From assembly GCA_033398695.1 (NCBI GenBank), contig CM065815.1:105490501-105554500 (forward strand): a DNA stretch of 64,000 nt, given 5' to 3'. Of the stretch, positions 20,482 through 33,293 are shown one piece after another. The DNA comes from Orobanche coerulescens (lineage: Eukaryota; Streptophyta; Magnoliopsida; Lamiales; Orobanchaceae). The notes under the pieces are model-generated. The model searched no databases, was not told the origin of the DNA, and worked only from the letters and a program-made list of their open reading frames with translations. The first letter of the stretch is position 1; each line of letters begins with the position of its first letter. The position numbers were made by a program, and so were the translations under genes.

Positions 20482-23400
20482 TGTAACACCCCCATGATTT
20501 ACGGAGATATTACAGCGCCGTAGATCCTTTTTGGAGAACCTACCAGGCTTAGACCCAAATAAAACACATTAAATACGACAAACATAAACGTTCATACATT
20601 CAAAACCAACTTCAATTTCAACATGACATACATCAGAATACCAAACAACATATCATCCCGAGGAATCATAACCAATATGACCGTTCACCACGGGAATACA
20701 ACAACATCATTAACCATTAATAATGACATGACATACAACACTGGACAAGACTACGAGTACAAAACCAAAACACGACTTTGACCATGACCATACGACCACC
20801 AACTCAAAATGATGTACGATATCAATGCCGCCACCAAGCTCGTGTCCGTCCCGTGCTAGTCCTCCCACTGGACCTCGCACTGAATACACAAAAGTATATC
20901 CACCCTGCAAGGGGTCAAGAAGCCGGTGCAAGTACAATGATTCTAGAATATGTACAACAAGTGAATAATCAACAAAAACCACAGAAATCATAGTGCCATC
21001 ACAGATATTCCGGAATACCACATCACAGTTATCATCACAAAAAAACCTCCCGAGCTATACTGGCCCTGTACCTCTCAAGCAAGATACACACCCCAGAGAC
21101 ACCTCGTCAGGCCCTCCCTGGTGTATAGCCCAACCGAGTGATCCATAGGGATACGCAGCCTACCGGAACCCAGGGGACCCTCACTGGTTTTACTCTGCTC
21201 ACACACACTCGATCAACAATTGGCACAAATTCTATTTTTACATATTCACACGAAGTACAGTAAACACAATCAAAGTACTTGCCTCAATTTGAACGACACG
21301 AGAAACGGCGAACGGATGAATGTACGGTCCGAATTTCCTTCAACGATTCGATCCTAACACATCGGAATACCGAATCAGAACACAACACCACGGAAATGGA
21401 AGAATTCACCCTAAGTCCTACCCTTAGAGACATTTAATCGAACACTACGGAGGCGACAAAGGTCGAACCCAAGAACGGATTAAAAACTCGGAATTTAATC
21501 CATAAACTTTGAGGGAAAACAAAGGAACATGATTACAATATCATAATCTAACATAATCCAAATCCAAAATGAACTTGAATCAAGAATTCCCAACAAACCC
21601 CAAAATTCTTTCAAATAACTTGAAGAACTTCCAACCACATAACTTAATTCAACCAAGAGATGGATAATTCTTCAATAATGAACTTGATATCTTGATTCTA
21701 TAGTGTTTGGAACATGTTTATGGCTTGATTTTGGAGTTTAAGATGGAGGATTCTAGGTGGAGGATGAAGGGAAGATGCTAGAATGCCCAAAAAATCGACC
21801 AAAGGATATATATATAGCTCCCGAAATGGGTTTTTCAGCATTTGTGCACTTCCGGTCGTGTCAAATGACACGGTCGAGTCTGTAACACCCCCAGAATATG
21901 ACCGGGAATGTCACACGCCATAGACGCTTATCACATGGATCTACCAGGCTAAACTCCAAAAGAATACTCAATGATTGACCCACCGGGGTCAAAATTAAAT
22001 ACAAAGCAGACCGACAAGGTCATTAACCAATTCAGAACTAACGTCATTCATATTACAATGACAATAATAAACTTGAACACCGAAAAGAATGACAACTCAA
22101 TTTAATAAATGAAAACTACACCCATGCAAGGGTGAATACTCGAACGACAGAGAAATACCGACCAGAATGAAACAAAAGAAAAGACTCTGACTCTGGTGTG
22201 ATTAGTATCATTGTCCTCCATCTCCTTCCAAGCCAATCCTGTGACTGCTCCCGAGCTGCCAAAACCAGAGCGCATAACAGGCACCCACCCCCCGAAAACT
22301 CGGGGGTTAGCAAACTGGAATTGTGCTAGTGCAAGTACATAATATACACGATATACGAATAATAACAACACAAAACTCAACAGTCGTGAAGCCCTAACAC
22401 AAACCACACATTTCCATAGTCCACACAGAATAGCATCACATACACAAAGTGAAAGATAATCACATAGTCATATTCTCTGTACGGAACATAACACCAATGA
22501 AACTTTAAACGAGCCCAAGGAGTCAGAAAAATCCCTTTTTATAAAAGGAAAAGTATTTTGATAAGAAAGTTTGAAAACATTATTATTGACTCAGGCCATC
22601 ATTGGGTTTTGAAAATCAAATGGGAATACTTTTAGAAAATACTTCAAAAACTCTCGGATCCTCGACCCAACATGTGGAAAACAATTTGCAAGAAAACCAT
22701 TACAACGTTATTCGGGGTCCTCGACCCAATGCACAGAATAATCATCACAGTACAATCAAAGGCACAGCCTCTCATTCGACAATTCCTGCTCAAGACCCTT
22801 GATTAATAACCCTCGGATATTTCGTCAAACATCCTTGGTTAATTAACCCTGATACCAACGTTTTAAAAACAATTTGAAACAAGCTTTCAAAAACACGAAT
22901 CACAGTCTATATCGAGACCAGTATTTGGTGTGATCCAGCCCACTAGAGATACGGAGGGCAAAAGAGTTGAAAGAACTTTGAAATACGAGGATTGTTCGGT
23001 AACGGGGTCTTAGCTATCACTCGAATATCCGTTACCAATAAGCCTGCCAGGCGCCTCCCTTGCACACCTGTGCACCGGCGTTCCCTCCACTATGTTGGAC
23101 GCCGCTTGAACATGTCACCGCGCCGGCGATCACTCCCAAAAGATCCGCCCCTTGCACGCGCATTAGGTAACACCGGTGTTCACCAAACATATAGAGCCGC
23201 ACATTGCAGCGTACACCAGGCCGGAGTACACACCCCGCCCTCAGAGGTTCCCGGATATGACGTCTCTCACAACAAGTATTCAAATTATTACAAACATCAA
23301 GTACACAATCAATCATTTCAACAATTATCAAATCAATACACCAATTCACACAATTTATCCGCCAGTCCATAACCACACAACAAACAATAACACGCACGTT

Positions 23401-23488
23401 ATCAATCAAGACCCAACACAATAAGCCTTCGGCACAACCAACCAACGCTACACATATATCCTTATATTGCGACTCAACCGAATATATA

Positions 23489-23495
23489 TGTAGAT

Positions 23496-23537
<42 letters not shown>

Positions 23538-23712
23538 CCTTACTATATTATATGAATAACTATAGTTCATCCATCAATCCAAGTTGAGTACGTCAACTAG
23601 TGTTAGCATTCACCACTCATCGTTCACCGACATAGGCATATATATCAATATATGTATATACATACATATATTTAACATATAAATATATATAAATCTATAT
23701 ATATATATACAC

Positions 23713-23800
<88 letters not shown>
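23489..23800. repeat. TA and CA microsatellites in the TE-C 3' LTR
   Basis: Long runs of alternating TA, a short CA run near 23730-23748, then TA again to about 23799. The matching stretch in the 5' LTR (28683-28931) is clearly shorter, so the tracts have changed length since insertion. Confidence 0.85.
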
Positions 23801-23802
<2 letters not shown>

Positions 23803-24429
23803 ATAAATTCATACACTTCGACAACGATGATTTCACGCAGTTACAATTCGTATATCAAGGTACTTGCCTTGGTAATCTCTCGCGGATACTCCAAAAGTAC
23901 GGTCGGTTGGAAAAATCCGGAACTCCAACGAAAACAACGATCGGAAGGGCTCAACACCAGATTTTTGTAGGGAAATCGTCCCTAATATCCTATCATCGAA
24001 TAAACAATCAATCATACGAGGAAAAACATCACAAAACGACCAAATTTCTCTCTGCAGCATTTCCCTAGACACCTTGAAGGCGTCAAACGGAAGTTCATAT
24101 AATCAACGAATCGGAAATGGTAAAACTGTGGAAAGATGATGAAAATGGTAGAATACAACTTAATCTACAATTATCCATCAGTAATTTAAGTTCATAAGGC
24201 TCAAACGGACGAAATCTACCAAGATCCCCAAATTTCCCAAAGTTTGGATTTTAGGAAAAACTAACCTTGATTCGGTCGATTGAAGGATGTTATGGATTGA
24301 TCGATCAATGATATGGACTCAGGATCTTCGTGGATTTGTTGTTCAATAACATGCCTCCTATCTCTCAAAAGATCCAAACAAGGCATATGAAGGAAGGGAA
24401 GTGAAAATGGGTGAAAACAGATCGCCGAT

Positions 24430-24439
24430 CATATATATT
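24430..24439 (-). promoter_or_regulatory. TE-C 3' LTR TATA box
   Basis: The minus strand reads AATATATATG just downstream of the AGCGTGCGCT array, as in the other LTRs. Confidence 0.5.
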
Positions 24440-24447
24440 GGCAACCG

Positions 24448-24780
24448 ACTAGCGTGGCGCTAGGTTGTCCGGTAGCTCGCGCTATCGCCACCTGGTCCAA
24501 TCTTCACCGGGTCCGATAGCGTGCGCAAGGCATCGGCAGAAGCTGCGCAATCGCCCATCCAGACTCATCGACTAATCGTCCGGCCAGAAGGCGCTGGCCG
24601 AGAGCTGAGTGTGCGCTAGCTCGCTGAGTTAGCGCAAGGCACTGTCCCTATCAGTAAGGCACCACTCCGCCGGTCCGGCCGAAGTCCGCACTTACCGCCT
24701 AGATCGCCCGGCCGATTAGCGTGCGTTACCTCCTGGCATGGCGTGCGCTACTGGGGTTAGCGCGCGCACTGTCCGGCCAG
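24448..24780. repeat. TAGCGTGCGCTA-type array in the TE-C 3' LTR
   Basis: Many variants of AGCGTGCGCTA and its near-palindromic partner AGCGCACGCT lie directly upstream of the TATA box. They are less regular than the 22-bp arrays. The 5' LTR array spans the TE-D insertion (29585-29594 plus 35571-35900). Confidence 0.75.
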
Positions 24781-25110
24781 AAGCAGACGCTAGGCCGGTC
24801 CTCGCCGCAATCGCTCGGCAAGAAGGCTCAAAGATCCGTTCCGGTTCCTCCCGCAACCGTCCGGCCAGCGCATGGCTGTCGTGGGCTGACGACTCGATTC
24901 CTAAAAACGCACGGAACGAACACAACGAAACGCTCGCGGACAACAACATCGATCCGAAATGAAATTAATATACAACAAATCACCACCTATGGCCATAAAC
25001 ACAAAATCGATTGTCGAGAAAAATAATACCAACGCTCGGAAATCGAGAAATTTCCATTCTAAGAAAAAGAAAAATTCGAATAAATCAGAATAAAAATCTC
25101 GGATATTACA

Positions 25111-25126
25111 TTCTACCCCCCTTAAA
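25111..25126 (-). other. TE-C polypurine tract
   Basis: The minus strand reads TTTAAGGGGGGTAGAA directly before the 3' LTR. A second, degenerate LTR-edge plus tract-like signature is seen near 25347-25395. Confidence 0.7.
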
Positions 25127-27083
25127 ATAAGTTTCGTCCCAAAACTTAAAATAGAGAGCGGCGGAACAATCAAGGAAATAACTACTTGCTCAGCCCCAAA
25201 TCATCACGAGCAAAGCGCGAGTGCAAGGTTCCAGAAATACGATGAACTGACCTAGAAAGTACAAGGCAGTTTAAAATAGTCGAAAGGTTCACAGATGAAT
25301 TGCCAACAACGAAAGTCATCCCATACCGAAAATACTAAGAAGGGTACGGGTAATACATTCCCCCATACTAAGAGGACATTATGATCCCGAAACTTAGAAC
25401 AACAAGAGTTGGAAACGTAAAGTAATGAAACGAAATACGATCGAAGTCACGATTGTTGAAAAAAAAGACATAGCGTAAAATCTTCATCCTCATTGCTAGG
25501 CTCTCCGAAGGAGACATAGGTTTTGGGCACTCCCTGGCCGTTCGCTCTACTTGCCGAAAGGGAAACTTTCCTTGCCAATTCGGAAACTCTCTCGCAAATG
25601 TTTCTCCCGATGACCTTCACACCAAAGACCAGAACAAGTCAAGAGTGGAGAGGGACAATTTGCACGATCATGTCCCCGACGATTGCGCTTGAAGCACCTT
25701 ATCTTCTTACCGAGATTCACCGATGCCGGCTTGGGATTCCTGGGCCGCTCACCCTCGACCGCGAAGACGATACGTTCGAACGACATGGGGGTTTGGGAGC
25801 CTTAAACTCTTCACCGCCCAAAAATTTTCCCGATGTCCTCGGTCTCTTTGCTTCGCTCGTGGGCTCGATCACCGAGGATATTTCATAGGATATCGCTTTG
25901 ATCTTGATACTCCTTCACCGTAGCATGAATAGTTGTCGACGAACCACCTTGTCGCTTCCACTTCCGTCATCACACTTACGTCCGCCAAGGCTCGACATAC
26001 TAATACGAGATAGTACTGCTCGCGTTATCAAATAATCGATTGCACAAAGATACCACAATTATCAACACAAGGTTTAGTTAACATCTATAGAATAACGTAA
26101 AGCGTAAAGTTTTATGAAGTCAATTTCGAGTCCTTCGACGAGGACGATCATTATATGTATGCACTTAATGAAAACAAATTTTTGGAAAAGAGGGCTAGTC
26201 ACGTTGCGCCCATGACTCATAAATACTGTCTTTTATTTCGGAAGAGGAAGTTTATATAACGACTCTAAAAATTATTTTCGAGTAATGTATAAAAGAAAAA
26301 AAAAATTCAAAATTGAATTGTAACTAATTTGAAATATTTCAAATGTGTTAGATTCCCAAATACCACAATTTTGAAAATCTTTCCTCTTCTACCAAAATGT
26401 TTATTCGAAAGAATTTTCCACCGAGATACGTGACCATTTAACATGACGACATTAAATCATGGCTTTTCACAATGTTAGAAAATTTCAAAGCACCACTTTA
26501 AAATATTCGTGATACTACAGCGTCGTGGGCCCCGTGCCGGAACCCACCAGGCTAAAAATCATTTTAAAAAAAATGTTCAAATTGCCAAAAAGGCCGATGT
26601 CGGTAATATTCTCAAATACTCACTAAAGTCATTTATAAAAATATCAAATACCGTCATAAGAATACTATCAAAACGTGCAAGACCAAAATATCAAAACTCG
26701 GCTTGCAAGATACCAAAAGCCATCTCAAAATACTCACGCAGCGGATAAAATTAACACTCATAAATTTATTCTAATAAAGTGCAGAAATAGATAAATATGC
26801 TCGACTTCCGAAGCATATTACATAACCATTTTTGCTCGGACCGCATACGCATGTTATATCCTAAAACAATAATATCACCAACAAGTTCCAATCCCTAGTT
26901 TAAATTAAACACATTAGCACAATATAATCAAATACGTATATAAGGGGACTTACGATCGAGAGGCTTACCATCATAGATTGCCGGAAGATGATGTCGGAAC
27001 CACGATACTAATCACAACTCTGATGCGCGCGACTTACACAAGACATGGACTTGACCCAACGGCCTAGGTTTTTCGCAAACCTA
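25127..27083 (-). other. TE-C noncoding internal region
   Basis: No intact ORF. It contains the gag remnant (25547-25786), the shared hairpin block at 26519-26550 and the CCAAAAAGGCCGATG-type block also present in TE-A. The rest is AT-rich and unremarkable. Confidence 0.6.
25547..25786 (-). pseudogene. Gag zinc-knuckle remnant in TE-C
   Basis: The frame reads CFKRNRRGHDRANCPSPLLTC and then CEGHREKH, aligning with the tandem CCHC knuckles of TE-B and TE-E gag. At least two zinc ligands are lost. It is the only coding trace in TE-C. Confidence 0.55.
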
Positions 27084-27096
27084 AGCTCCGATACCA
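27084..27096 (-). other. TE-C primer-binding site (initiator Met tRNA, one change)
   Basis: The minus strand reads TGGTATCGGAGCT four bases inside the 5' LTR; one base differs from the usual TGGTATCAGAGC. Confidence 0.8.
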
Positions 27097-29594
27097 TAAA
27101 TGTAACACCCCCAGAATACGACCGGGAATGTCACACGCCATAGACCCTTATCACAAGGATCTACCAGGCTAAACTCTAAAAGACTACTCAATGATTGACC
27201 CACCGGGGTCAAAATTAAATACAAAGGCATCGACAAGGTCATTAACCAATTCAGAACTAACGACATTCATATTACAATGACAATAATAAACTTGAACACC
27301 GAAAAGAATGACAACTCAATTTAATAAATGAAAACTACACCCATGCAAGGGTGAATACTCGAACGACAGAGAAATCCCAATCAGAATGAAACAAAAGAAA
27401 AGACTCTGACTGTGGTGTGATTAGTATCATTGTCCTCCATCTCCTTCCAAGCCAATCCTGTGACTGCTCCCGAGCTGCCAAAACTCCGAGCGCAGTATCA
27501 GCACCCACCCCGAAAACTCGGGGGTTAGCAAACTGGAATTTTGCTAGTGCAAGTACATAATATACAAGATATACGAATAATAACAGCACAAAACTCAACA
27601 GTCGTGAAGCCCTAACACAAACCACACATTCCCATAGTCCACACAGAATAGCATCACATACACAAAGTGAAAGATAATCACATAGTCATATTCTCTGTAC
27701 GGAACATAACACCAATGAAACTTTAAACGAGCCCAAGGAGTCAGAAAAATCCCTTTTTATAAAAGGAAAAGTATTTTGATAAGAAAGTTTGAAAACATTA
27801 TTATTGACTCAGGCCATCATGGGGTTTTGAAAATCAAATGGGAATACTTTTAGAAAATACTTCAAAAACTCTCGGATCCTCGACCCAACATGTGGAAAAC
27901 AATTTGCAAGAAAACCATTACAACGTTATTCGGGGTCCTCGACCCAATGCAAAGAATAATCATCACAGTACAATCAAAGGCACAACCTCTCATTCGACAA
28001 TTCCTGCTCAAGACCCTTGATTAATTAACCCTCAGAGATTACGTCAAACATCCTTGGTTAATTAACCCTGATACCAACGTTTTAAAAACAATTTGAAACA
28101 AGCTTTCAAAAACACGAATCACAGTCTATATCGAGACCAGTATTTGAAAAGAGTTGAAAGAACTTTGAAATACGAGGATTGTTCGGTAACGGGGTCTTAG
28201 CTATCACTCGAATATCCGTTACCAATAATCCTGCCAGGTGCCTCCCTTGCACACCTGTGCACCATCGTTCACTCCACTATGTTGGCCGCCCCTTGAACAT
28301 GTCACCGCGCCGGCGATCACTCCCAAAAGAGCCGCCCCTTGCACGCGCATTAGGTAACACCGGTGTTCACCAAACATATGGAGCCGCACATTGCAGCGTA
28401 CACCAGGCCGGAGTACACACCCCGCCCTCAGAGGTTCCCGGATATGACGTCTCTCACAACAAGTATTCACATTATTACAAACATCAAGTACACAATCAAT
28501 CATTTCAACAATTATCAAATCAATACACCAATTCACACAATTTATCCGCCAGTCCATAACCACACAACAAACAATAACACGCACGTTATCAATCAAGACC
28601 CAACACAATAAGCCTTCGGCACAACCAACCAACGCTACACATATATCCTTATATTGCGACTCAACCGAATATATATGTAGATAGATATATAGATATATAT
28701 ATATATATATACATATAACCTTACTATATTATATGAATAACTATAGTTCATCCATCAATCCAAGTTGAGTACGTCAACTAGTGTTAGCATTCACCACTCG
28801 TCGTTCACCGACATAGGCACATATATCAATATACATATATACATACATATATTTAACATATAAATATATATATATATATATATACACACACGTATATATA
28901 TATATACACACATATATATATATATATATATCCGTATAAATTCATACACTTCGACAACGATGATTTCACGTGGTTACAATTCGTATATCAAGGTACTTGC
29001 CTTGGTAATCTCTCGCGGATACTCCGAAAGTACGGTCGGTTGGCAAAATCCGGAACTCCAACGAAAACAACGATCGGAAGGGCTCAACACCATATTTTTG
29101 TAGGGAAATCGTCCCAAATATCCTATCATCGAATAAACAATCAATCATACGTGCAAAAACATCACAAAACGACCAAATTCCTCTCTGCGGCATTTCCCCA
29201 GACACCTTGAAGGCGTCAAACGGAAGTTCATATAATCGACGAATCGGAAATGGTAAAACCGTGGAAAGATGATGAAAATGATAGAATACAACTTAATCTA
29301 CAATTATCCATCAGTAATTTAAGTTCATAAGGCTCAAACGGACGAAATCTACCAAGATCCCCAAATTTCCCAAAGTTTGGATTTTAGGAAAAACTAACTT
29401 TGATTCGGTCGATTGAAGGATGTTATGGATTGATCAATCAATGATATGGACTCAGGATCTTCGTGGATTTGTTGTTCAATAACATGCCTCCTATCTCTCA
29501 AAAGATCCAGCCGCGGGCATGAAGGAAGAGAAGTGAAAAATGGGTGAAAACAGGGCTGCTCGATCATATATATACTAGCAACTGACTAGCGTGC

Positions 29595-30287
29595 TGTCAC
29601 GCCCCACCTTAAGGCAGCAGGCATCGCACAGCATCCGGCCGATGCCTGCCGGACGGGCGCGCAGCATGCTCGCGCACGTACATGGACCCGGCCAAGCTCA
29701 CAGAGGACTACCCCCCCTATAATAGGCTTAGACGGAAAAAGCCTTGTGACAGCAGTAGACATTGAAAAGCCGAGGAATCCACTCTTCAGAAAGAAGACCC
29801 TAGAAGCTTCAAGATGGTGACCAATCAACTCCAAAAGGTCAAAGAGGGTTCCAAAAGGTCAGAAATCGGGTCGGATTGCTACGGGCCGCATCGGGCCTTG
29901 GCCGGGCCGGGCCGGGACACTTCGGGCCGGGTCGGGCCGGACGTTCCAGAGGGGTCTGGGGACTCCAAGAAGACTTCTTAGAATTGTTTAGAATTGTATA
30001 GATCATTCTAGATGATGGCATTCTTGTAAATACTTGGAATAGTAATGTTTTGTTGGTAATTTGTTAGCCTAGGAGGATTAGTATAAATACCCCCTTGGGG
30101 CTCATTTGTAACTCACCTTGAGAAATCTGATTTGCTACAGTGCAATAAGAGAAAACCTTCCCCACAGCATTTCTTACTTTCCTTCCTAGCAGTCTTGTTC
30201 ATTACTAGGCTTACTACTTAGGCTTGAGACAACCTAAGAGTGCCGCACGGCAAGGACTTAGCGAGGCGCAAGTATAACCCCGTGACA
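29595..30287 (+). repeat. TE-D 5' LTR
   Basis: 693 bp, with TATA (TATAAATA) at 30082-30089 followed by a leader and a run of direct GGGCCGGGCC-type motifs near 29895-29940. Confidence 0.95.
30082..30089 (+). promoter_or_regulatory. TE-D 5' LTR TATA box
   Basis: TATAAATA. The same box is in the 3' LTR at 35364-35371. No palindrome array precedes it, unlike in the Tekay-type LTRs here. Confidence 0.65.
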
Positions 30288-30289
30288 GT

Positions 30290-30302
30290 TGGTCTCAGAG
30301 CC
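30290..30302 (+). other. TE-D primer-binding site
   Basis: TGGTCTCAGAGCC two bases after the 5' LTR, an initiator-Met type site with one change. Confidence 0.75.
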
Positions 30303-30362
30303 AAGGTTGAGACAACCAAGGCGGATTTTCGAAGATTGCTAGCTGATCGTGCAAGGAGTAAG

Positions 30363-31250
30363 ATGGCACAATCATCCGACGTTACCCAACCCAACACTCA
30401 GGCCGAGAAGACCAAGAAGGGCAGAGACAAGTCTGTCGACCGGATTGCTGCCGTGGACAGCCGAGTGACTCGACTGGAGGAGGTCTATGATGAGTTTGCG
30501 AGGAGGGTGGATGACTTAGAAGAAGTTGGTGAGGAGATGCACAACCAGGTTCTCTCTACTATCAATGCTTGTGATGGGGACATGAAGAAGGAGTTGGCCG
30601 ATTTTCGGGCCATGATCTTGGCCATGCAAGAGAGCATGGAGGTTCTCAAGACGGAGATGGCAACAGTGAAAAGGGCGATTGCCAATGGAGAAGGACATGT
30701 GGGTGCGACACCCGCACGAATTGACATCCCAAGGCCTGGGAAGTTCAACGGATCGAGAAACGCCAAGGAGATTGACAATTTCTTATAGAACCTGGAGCAA
30801 TACTTTGGTGCCTCAAACATTCGAGATGATGACACCAAGTTGCGGACGGCGCCCTTGTACTTAGCCGACACAGCCGTGCTGTGGTGGCGTACCAAGCAGG
30901 CTGACATTGAGAGTGGTGCGTGCAGGATGGCTTCCTGGGAAGACTTCAAGGCCGAATTAAAGAGGCAATTCTATCCCGAGAATGTGGAGTTCGAGGCTCG
31001 GGGCAGGCTGAAGAGACTCATCCACACTCGTACTATCAAAGACTATGTCAAGGAGTTCCAAGAAATTGTGCTGGAGATACCAAGCTTGACGGCGACCGAC
31101 AAGCTGTTTGCATTTATGGACGGACTCAAGCCTTTTGCGAGGCAAGAGTTGGAAAGGCGCAATGTTCAGGATGTGGCGACCGCCATTGCTGTGGCCGAGG
31201 GCTTACGGGAGTTGAAGACCAGCGACAAGCCAAGGACTTTCCGCACAGAT
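30363..31250 (+). pseudogene. TE-D gag (one internal stop)
   Basis: Starts MAQSSDVTQPN. A lysine-rich segment and coiled-coil (about residues 30-110) precede the retrotransposon gag core (RPGKFNGSRNAKEIDNF, then [12 protein letters not shown] and [15 protein letters not shown]). A TAG at 30786-30788 replaces what should be tryptophan (FL, stop, NLEQYF), a single G-to-A change. The frame is otherwise open into the zinc knuckle and pol. Gag forms the virus-like particle that packages element RNA. Confidence 0.85.
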
Positions 31251-33293
31251 AAAGGCAAAGGTGGGGGAGACCGCCCATCAAGGTTCAGGCCAAACAAATA
31301 CTCGGGCAAGCAACCAGTGGACGAGAACGATAAGCCGAGAGGTTGTCACATTTGTCATAGTACCTCTCACATGAAGTACGATTGCCCATTTCAGAGGAAG
31401 AAGGTCGCAGCCATTCAAGAGACCACGGAGACCGAGGTTGCAGATGGTGTGCATATGGGCTCATTGAGTTTGCTCAATGCTGTCAAAGCCGTTGTGGAGC
31501 CGGCGAAGGGACCCAGAAAGGGGTCTATGTTCGTGGATGCCTTGATCGGAGGCACACACATCAAAGCCTTAGTGGATACAGGAGCTACGCACAATTTCAT
31601 GCGGGACGGCGTAGCCAAAGCCTTACGACTTACCGTCACTCCAACTAATGGATCGATCAAGACAGTGAACACCCATGCTAAACCGGTGACCAGCGAAGCA
31701 CGAGGAGTGAAAGCAAAGATAGGTGACTGGCAGGGAATGATCACCTTCACTGTAGTGACCATGGATGACTATGATTTGGTTCTTGGGTTACAATGGTTCG
31801 ATCAGGTACGGGCTTGCATTCTTCCATTTTCAGATTCCTTAGTCATTTTGGACTCCGATAGGACACAGGCCATTCCGGCTAGGAGGGAAGCGAAGGGGAC
31901 AGGCACCCTTTCAGCCATGCAACTTAGTCGAGGCCTTCGGAAGCAGGAAGAGACCTTCGCTGCATTTTACGTTCCTGATGATGGAAACGATATTGAAGGC
32001 AAGGATGTACCAAAGGAAGTTCAAGCCGTTTTGGAGGAGTTCCAGGACGTGATGCCCGCGGAACTACCTAAGAAGTTGCCGCCCAGACGGGATGTGGACC
32101 ACAAAATTGAACTTATTTCCGATGCGAAGCCACCTTCGAGGACACCCTATAGGATGTCACCACCGGAACTTAAGGAGCTGCAGAAACAATTGAAAGAGTT
32201 GTTGGATTCCAAAATGATCCAACCATCCAAATCTCCTTATGGATCCCCCGTTTTGTTCCAAAAGAAGCATGATGGATCCTTGCGTATGTGCGTGGACTAT
32301 AGGGCACTCAACAAACTGACGGTTCGCAACAAGTATCCCATTCCACTCATTGGAGAGCCGTTTGACCAACTGGGAGGCGCTAAATACTTTTCAAAGATCG
32401 ACCTAAGATCCGGATATTGGCAGGTCCGGATAGCCGAAGGAGACGAACCCAAGACAGCCATGGCGACCAGGTATGGTTTGTTTGATTTTCTTGTGATGCC
32501 GTTCGGGCTTACAAATGCCCCAGCGACCTTTTGCACACTGATGAACAAGGTATTTCAGCCATACATAGACAAGTTTGTTGTCGTTTATTTGGATGATATT
32601 GTCATTTACTCATCATCGATGGAGGAGCATGTAGAACACTTGCGACAGGTGTTCCAGGCATTGCGGGACAATGAACTTTATGCAAAGTTGGAGAAGTGTT
32701 CATTCGCCCAACAGGAAGTGACTTTTCTGGGGCATCGTATCAAGGATGGCCGCATAATGATGGACGAGGCCAAGGTGAAAGCCGTTCGAGATTGGGAACC
32801 GCCGACCAGCATAACCCAACTCCGATCATTTATGGGACTCGTGAACTACTACCGGAAGTTCATCGAGGGATACTCTCGGATAGCAGCACCATTAACGGAC
32901 CTATTGAAGAAGGACCACAAATGGGAGTGGACGGATAAGTGCCGAGAGGCCTTTGAGCGACTCAAAGGCAAAGTGACGGAGCAGCCAGTTCTTGCCTTGC
33001 CAGACCATGCCAAGGCATATGAGGTTCAGACCGATGCATCTGATTATGCCATCGGAGGAGTTTTGATGCAGCTAGGGCATCCCGTTGCCTATGAGAGCAT
33101 AAAATTGAATGACACCGAGAGACGGTACTCGGTACATGAGAAGGAAATGACCGCCGTGGTTCATTGCCTTAGAGCACAGAGGCATTATTTACTTGGGAGC
33201 AAGTTTGTGGTACGAGCAGGACAACGTAGCCACAAGTTATTTTCAAACCAGAAGAAGCTCACGCCAAAGCAAGCAAGATGGCAGAATTCCTAG
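30840..33293 (+). pseudogene. TE-D gag-pol: CCHC, protease, reverse transcriptase, RNase H
   Basis: 817 codons open. Order: gag C-part, CCHC knuckle [14 protein letters not shown] (about residue 168), aspartic protease DTGATHNF (about 246), reverse transcriptase with [20 protein letters not shown], the catalytic YLDDIVIYS (about 583) and FLGHRI, then RNase H with [13 protein letters not shown]. The frame fails at 33285-33320, where three single-base losses, each collapsing GG to G, occur within about 40 bases and together restore the frame. Confidence 0.9.

Larger units (their letters stand above)
21881..25110 (-). repeat. TE-C 3' LTR (3,230 bp)
   Basis: From TGTAACACCCCCAG to GGATATTACA. 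It contains the hairpin region near 22292-22330, AT/CA microsatellites (23489-23800), the donor-like motif (23856-23870), TATA (24430-24439) and the TAGCGTGCGCTA-type array (24448-24780). Confidence 0.9.

Noticed and set aside
22992..23445. Overlapping ORFs on both strands in the TE-C LTR (also 28179-28632)
   Set aside because: They recur only because the LTR is duplicated. Both strands are open in the same place, composition is not protein-like and no motif is seen.
23610..23816. Minus-strand ORF of repeated tyrosine-isoleucine codons
   Set aside because: It is a translation of the TA/CA microsatellite inside an LTR, not a gene.
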